Shown here: piece by piece, positions 60,412-64,000 of the stretch
Layout: every line of letters starts with the position of its first letter
How positions within the stretch are numbered: position 1 is the first letter of the stretch
From: Vacuolonema iberomarrocanum LEGE 07170
Lineage (GTDB): Bacteria; Cyanobacteriota; Cyanobacteriia; Elainellales; Elainellaceae
NCBI GenBank assembly: GCA_015207365.1
Contig: JADEXA010000016.1
Location: forward strand, 48,725-112,724
Reading direction: 5' to 3'
Length of the DNA stretch: 64,000 nt
Notes under the pieces: model-generated
Told to the model about the DNA's origin: nothing
Databases searched by the model: none
What the model saw: the letters and a program-made list of their open reading frames with translations, nothing else
Translations under genes and position numbers: made by a program

Positions 60412-62427
60412 ATGGTTTGGACTTACCCGTTGAATGACACCGCGTCGTTTGTAAATCGATTGGTTCGTTGGGTTGTGATGGGGTGTCTGGCGCTGCTCCT
60501 CATCATGGGGCCGGCTGGGTCGGCTTGGGCGGATGGGGTGAAGCATCCGCTGGATGACCTGACGGCGGCGGAATATGAGGAAACGTTGGAGATCCTGCAA
60601 TCGGCTGGGTTGGTGGATGCCGATAGCCGTTATCCCTTTGTGCGCTTGCAGCCTCCGGCGAAGGAAACCGTGCTGGCATGGGAGCCGGGGCAATCCTTTG
60701 AGCGCTCGGCCTTTGCCATGGTGAAACAGGGGCCAGCGATGCATGAAGCGGTGGTGAACCTGGGCCAGGGAGAGGTCACGAGCTGGGAGGCGATCGCCGA
60801 TGTACAGTCGGGCATTTTGCTGAGCGAATGGATTCGTGCTGGGGAGATTGCGCGAGCGGATGCGGCTTGGCAGGAGGCGGTGGGTAAGCGGGGCATTGAA
60901 CCTGCGGATTATGAGCAGATGATTTGTGCGCCCTTGAGCGCGGGCTATTTTGCCCTGCCTGAAGAAGAGGGTCGGCGGCTCTTTAAGGTCAACTGCTTTG
61001 ACGGGCGAGATACGGAAAACTTTTGGGGGCGTCCGGTAGAAGGCATTACGGCGGTGGTCGATGTCGAGGCGGGGGAAGTGATCAAGCTGGTGGATTCTGG
61101 GGTGAGGCCGATGCCCGACAGTCCCGCAGGCTACACGGAAGCGGAGGTAACCCAGCGCCCGGCACCCAAGCCCCTGGAGTGGGTGGAGAGACGCGGCCAT
61201 GGCTACCACTTTGATGGACAAATGCTGAACTGGCATAACTGGCAGTTCCATCTGCGGCTGGATTCGCGGGTTGGTCCGATCTTTTCGCTGGTGAAGTTCA
61301 ACGACCAGGGCAACTGGCGCTCGGTGATGTATGAGGGCGAGCTGTCGGAGCTGTTTGTGCCCTATCAGAGCACGGATCCCAACTGGTATTTCCGCACCTA
61401 CATGGATGCGGGGGAATATGGGGCAGGCAAGCTGGCGGTGCCGCTGGAGCGCGATCGCGACTGTCCCTCGACCGCCACCTATCTGGATGCGGTGTTTGCC
61501 GATGATGAAGGCCAGCCCTATGTTCAGGCGGATGTAGCCTGCGTGTTTGAGCGCTATGTCGGCGATCCGGTGTGGCGGCATTATGATGCGCTGCTTGACC
61601 GATCGGCCAGTCGGCGCGATCGCGAACTGGTGGTTCGGTTCGTTACGGCGATCGGCAACTACGATTATTTGTTTGACTGGTCGTTTGGCGAAAATGGCAC
61701 GCTCAAGGTGCGGTTTGGAGCTAGCGGTATGGAAGAGGTGCAGGCGATTCCGGCGATGCGGGCGGATGATGACGACACCACCGGAATGGAGTTTGGTCGG
61801 ATGGTCGCGCCGCAAACCCTGGCGGTGAACCACGACCACTTTTTCAGCTTCCGCCTCGATATGGATGTGGATGGCCCCGAGAACAGCTTTGTGTATGAGC
61901 GGCTAGAAACTATGGAGGCTAAGCAGGGGCCTCGGACGAGTTATTGGGCGATCGCCCCCCACACGGCTCAGACGGAAGCCGATGCCAAGATGACGCTGGA
62001 TATTCGCAAGCCTGCGGTTTGGCGGGTCGTCAATCCCCATGCGGAGAATTTTGTGGGCTACCCCACCAGCTATGAGGTCAAGTCCCACGGCAATGCTGTG
62101 TCGCTGATGCGCCCCGACGACTTTCCGCAACGCCGAGCCGGATTCACCGACTATCACCTCTGGGTGACGCCCTACGAACCGGACGAACTCTATGCCGCTG
62201 GGAACTATCCCAACCAGAGCCATGGCGGCGATGGATTGCCAGCCTGGACCAGCCAGAACCGCCCCATCGAAGACACCGACATCGTGGTCTGGTACACCCT
62301 GGGATTACACCATGTGGTGCGGGCAGAGGACTGGCCTGTGTTGCCCACAGAGTGGCATGAGTTCGAGATCCGTCCCTTCGACTTCTTCGATGGCAACCCC
62401 GCGCTCGACATTTCCGCTCGCGGGTAG
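60412..62427 (+). CDS. Copper amine oxidase, exported
   Basis: A 671-residue primary-amine oxidase, which turns amines into aldehydes with release of ammonia and hydrogen peroxide. A signal peptide covers about residues 15-45 (VVMGCLALLLIMGPAGSAWA), so it acts in the periplasm or outside. The precursor of the topaquinone cofactor is Tyr417 in the GNYDYLF motif. The catalytic base is Asp332 in YMDAGEYGAG. Copper is bound by His474 and His476 (NHDHFFSFRLDMD) and a His of the LGLHHVVR pair near 633. All key residues are present. The frame opens earlier at 60361 but ATG at 60412 is preferred. Such enzymes are not common in cyanobacteria; it is not linked to its neighbours. Confidence 0.95.
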   Translation: MVWTYPLNDTASFVNRLVRWVVMGCLALLLIMGPAGSAWADGVKHPLDDLTAAEYEETLEILQSAGLVDADSRYPFVRLQPPAKETVLAWEPGQSFERSAFAMVKQGPAMHEAVVNLGQGEVTSWEAIADVQSGILLSEWIRAGEIARADAAWQEAVGKRGIEPADYEQMICAPLSAGYFALPEEEGRRLFKVNCFDGRDTENFWGRPVEGITAVVDVEAGEVIKLVDSGVRPMPDSPAGYTEAEVTQRPAPKPLEWVERRGHGYHFDGQMLNWHNWQFHLRLDSRVGPIFSLVKFNDQGNWRSVMYEGELSELFVPYQSTDPNWYFRTYMDAGEYGAGKLAVPLERDRDCPSTATYLDAVFADDEGQPYVQADVACVFERYVGDPVWRHYDALLDRSASRRDRELVVRFVTAIGNYDYLFDWSFGENGTLKVRFGASGMEEVQAIPAMRADDDDTTGMEFGRMVAPQTLAVNHDHFFSFRLDMDVDGPENSFVYERLETMEAKQGPRTSYWAIAPHTAQTEADAKMTLDIRKPAVWRVVNPHAENFVGYPTSYEVKSHGNAVSLMRPDDFPQRRAGFTDYHLWVTPYEPDELYAAGNYPNQSHGGDGLPAWTSQNRPIEDTDIVVWYTLGLHHVVRAEDWPVLPTEWHEFEIRPFDFFDGNPALDISARG

Positions 62428-62435
62428 ACGGAAAC

Positions 62436-62574
62436 CGAGGCGGTTGAAACCGCAGCTAGATGAACGAAACCCGCCTACGCGGGTTTTTCAATCATTCGGT
62501 TTTGCTATTCCTACAGATGTTCGAATCCGCGTAGGCGGATTTGGTTCGGATAGCCGCGACTTTAGTCGCCGGGA
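62436..62574 (-). repeat. Multi-hairpin repeat family E, copy E2
   Basis: The four-hairpin series of E1 in reverse order: GGCGGTTGAAACCGC, AACCCGCCTACGCGGGTT, AATCCGCGTAGGCGGATT and GCGACTTTAGTCGC. It lies between the amine oxidase gene and dnaX. Unlike E1 it has no flanking terminal inverted repeats that I can see. Confidence 0.8.
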
Positions 62575-62698
62575 TTCAGGATGCATCGCTAAGGCTCTCC
62601 CCTCTCCCCTATCGCTCACACGATCGCCTACCTTATAGAGAGGTACATTTATACGATAGGCACTCCGTCGGAACCATCGGACGGTTCCCTTTGCTCCC

Positions 62699-64000
62699 AT
62701 GTCCTACGAGCCGCTGCACCACAAATATCGTCCCCAGACCTTTGCCGAATTGGTGGGGCAGGAGGCGATCGCCACAACCCTCAGCAATGCTCTGCGGCAA
62801 CAGCGGATTGCCCCTGCTTATTTGTTCACTGGGGCACGGGGAACAGGTAAAACATCCAGCGCGCGGATTTTTGCCAAATCGCTCAACTGCCTCACCTACG
62901 AAGAGCCGACCATTACCCCCTGCGGGCAGTGTGAAGCCTGTCGCATGATTGCCCAGGGCACGGCGCTAGACGTGATTGAGATTGACGCAGCTAGCAACAC
63001 CGGAGTCGATAACATCCGCGAGTTAATCGAGCGGGCACAGTTTGCCCCGGTACAATGCCGCTACAAGGTGTATGTGATCGACGAAGTTCACATGCTCTCC
63101 AATGCAGCGTTCAATGCGCTGCTCAAGACCCTGGAAGAGCCGCCGCCCCATGTGGTGTTTGTGCTGGCGACGACCGACCCCCAGCGGGTGCTGCCCACAA
63201 TTATTTCGCGCTGCCAGCGGTTCGACTTTCGCCGCATTCCCCTGGAGGCGATGGTGCAGCACCTCCAGCACATCGCCGCAAAAGAGGGCATTCCCATTGC
63301 CGTTGAAGCGGTGCAACTGATCGCACAGATTTCCCAGGGAGGATTGCGGGATGCCGAAAGTTTGCTGGATCAGCTGAGCCTGCTGGAAGGGGAGGTGGAT
63401 AGCGAGCGGGTGTGGGATTTGGTGGGAGCCGTGCCAGAGCGAGATTTGCTGGGGTTGATGCAGGCGATCGCCCAGAATGACCCCGAAACCCTCCTCGATC
63501 GCGTCCGCAATCTGATGGACCGGGGACGGGAACCCACCATCGTGCTGCAAAACCTGGCGGGGTTCTACCGTGATTTGCTGATTGCCAAAGCCGCTCCCGA
63601 GCGCAACGACCTGGTCGCTATCACTGCCCAAACCTGGCAGGAGATGCGAGATTTTGTGACTCCCCTCGATATCGCCCTGTTGCAACAGGGACAACAACAT
63701 CTGCGGAGCAGCGAAGCTCAAATTCGCAACAGCGCCCAACCCCGGCTGTGGTTAGAAGTTACCTTGATGGGGTTGCTGCCTTCGGCGATTCCGGCGGCGG
63801 CGATCGCCCCAACGGCAGCTCCGGTTATCCCGCCGCCACGTCCCGTCGCGTCTCCCGCCGCTCCGCCACCCACTGCTCCCTCGGCTCCTGCCGTGGCATC
63901 TTCACCCTCCTCAACAGCCAGCGCTCCAGCGCCACCGCCTGCTGCCGCGCCACCCAAACCTGCCCCAACGCCAGCCCCAGCCTCTGCCCCAGCCCCTACT
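62699..64000 (+). CDS. dnaX: DNA polymerase III subunit gamma/tau, 5' part
   Basis: The clamp-loader ATPase, starting MSYEPLHHKYRPQTFAELVGQ and open to the window's end (434 codons seen). Walker A is FTGARGTGKTSSARIFAK, the zinc module has four cysteines (NC...PCGQCEAC), Walker B is VYVIDEVHML, the sensor region LATTDPQRVLPTIISRCQRF, and domain III follows. From about residue 375 a Pro/Ala/Ser-rich linker starts, as expected between the ATPase core and the tau C-terminus. No intein interrupts the P-loop region, where some cyanobacterial dnaX genes have one. No slippery A run is seen in the part present. Confidence 0.95.
   Translation, partial: MSYEPLHHKYRPQTFAELVGQEAIATTLSNALRQQRIAPAYLFTGARGTGKTSSARIFAKSLNCLTYEEPTITPCGQCEACRMIAQGTALDVIEIDAASNTGVDNIRELIERAQFAPVQCRYKVYVIDEVHMLSNAAFNALLKTLEEPPPHVVFVLATTDPQRVLPTIISRCQRFDFRRIPLEAMVQHLQHIAAKEGIPIAVEAVQLIAQISQGGLRDAESLLDQLSLLEGEVDSERVWDLVGAVPERDLLGLMQAIAQNDPETLLDRVRNLMDRGREPTIVLQNLAGFYRDLLIAKAAPERNDLVAITAQTWQEMRDFVTPLDIALLQQGQQHLRSSEAQIRNSAQPRLWLEVTLMGLLPSAIPAAAIAPTAAPVIPPPRPVASPAAPPPTAPSAPAVASSPSSTASAPAPPPAAAPPKPAPTPAPASAPAPT

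Noticed and set aside
60244..61839. 531-codon open frame on the minus strand across the amine oxidase gene
   Set aside because: It is the mirror of a GC-rich coding frame. The translation is full of His, Arg and Pro with no domain, while the + strand has every catalytic motif of the oxidase.
63023..63739. 238-codon frame antisense to dnaX
   Set aside because: Gln/His-rich mirror translation; the + strand is clearly dnaX.
62699..64000. DnaX intein
   Set aside because: Some cyanobacterial dnaX genes carry one, but here the P-loop, zinc module and Walker B segments are contiguous.
1..64000. GCGATCGC octamers as a new repeat family
   Set aside because: This is the well-known HIP1 palindrome of cyanobacteria, expected in such a genome.

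Overview
This window is chromosomal DNA from a cyanobacterium. Both photosystem II genes (psbU, psbZ, a CyanoP lipoprotein) and cyanobacteria-specific genes are present: cruF-cruG for myxol-type carotenoid glycosides, the bicarbonate transporter bicA, a pedR-like regulator, sigG with its anti-sigma gene, and a DUF1823 gene. The octamer GCGATCGC (HIP1) and its derivatives are scattered through almost every gene, as in many cyanobacteria. The base composition is moderately GC-rich. I see no phage, plasmid, CRISPR, rRNA or transposase gene. The genus cannot be fixed from what is visible.

Layout. 1-6.0 kb: end of a HEAT-repeat gene, an FMN reductase, a nitronate-monooxygenase-like enzyme, a cystathionine gamma-synthase-like enzyme, a TPR membrane protein and a self-regulated MerR gene with its operator. 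6.0-13.2 kb: pedR, a YCII protein, a small exported protein, nadB, psbU and a TpsB-type outer-membrane transporter. 13.3-19.7 kb: a DHH-CBS-tRNA nucleotidyltransferase fusion, psbZ, ribH, tRNA-Gly(GCC), a small zinc-ribbon-like membrane protein and proA. 19.7-31.9 kb: a tandem-domain QueD-like protein, an FTR1 iron permease with a coupled upstream gene, aroA, several small conserved proteins, a thioredoxin-fold ferredoxin, a CofE-like membrane protein, cruF, cruG, a ZIP transporter and an alpha/beta hydrolase-fold protein. 32-43 kb: sigG and anti-sigma, a gamma-glutamylcyclotransferase, a NUDIX hydrolase, bicA, DUF2237, a GH19-type lysozyme, a GNAT and a diheme cytochrome c. 43-55 kb: secA, maf, a Ser/Thr kinase, CyanoP, a sulfite-oxidase-like protein, rpmF, a caspase-like protein whose catalytic dyad is lost, and a peptide ABC permease. 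55.9-64 kb: a RodZ-like protein, polA, a copper amine oxidase and the first two thirds of dnaX.

Most genes are housekeeping and sit alone or in pairs. Convincing functional pairs are psbZ-ribH (conserved neighbours), cruF-cruG (one pathway), sigG-anti-sigma, and the TAATG-coupled pair upstream of FTR1.

The most striking content is between the genes. I count at least twenty intergenic palindromic elements that share one architecture: outer terminal inverted repeats, a non-pairing middle zone, and an inner near-perfect stem of about 13-33 bp with a GC-rich tip and usually a 1-3 nt loop. Several fall into families (A: three copies; B: four; C: three; D: two; E: two; F: two). Copies keep their flanks while the stem changes on both arms together. 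Elements sit in tandem, and in one case a 164-bp element with 18-bp ends and an AACC target duplication has landed inside another palindrome; removing it restores a 111-nt quasi-palindrome. This looks like a population of non-autonomous mobile hairpins, with no mobilising enzyme in the window.
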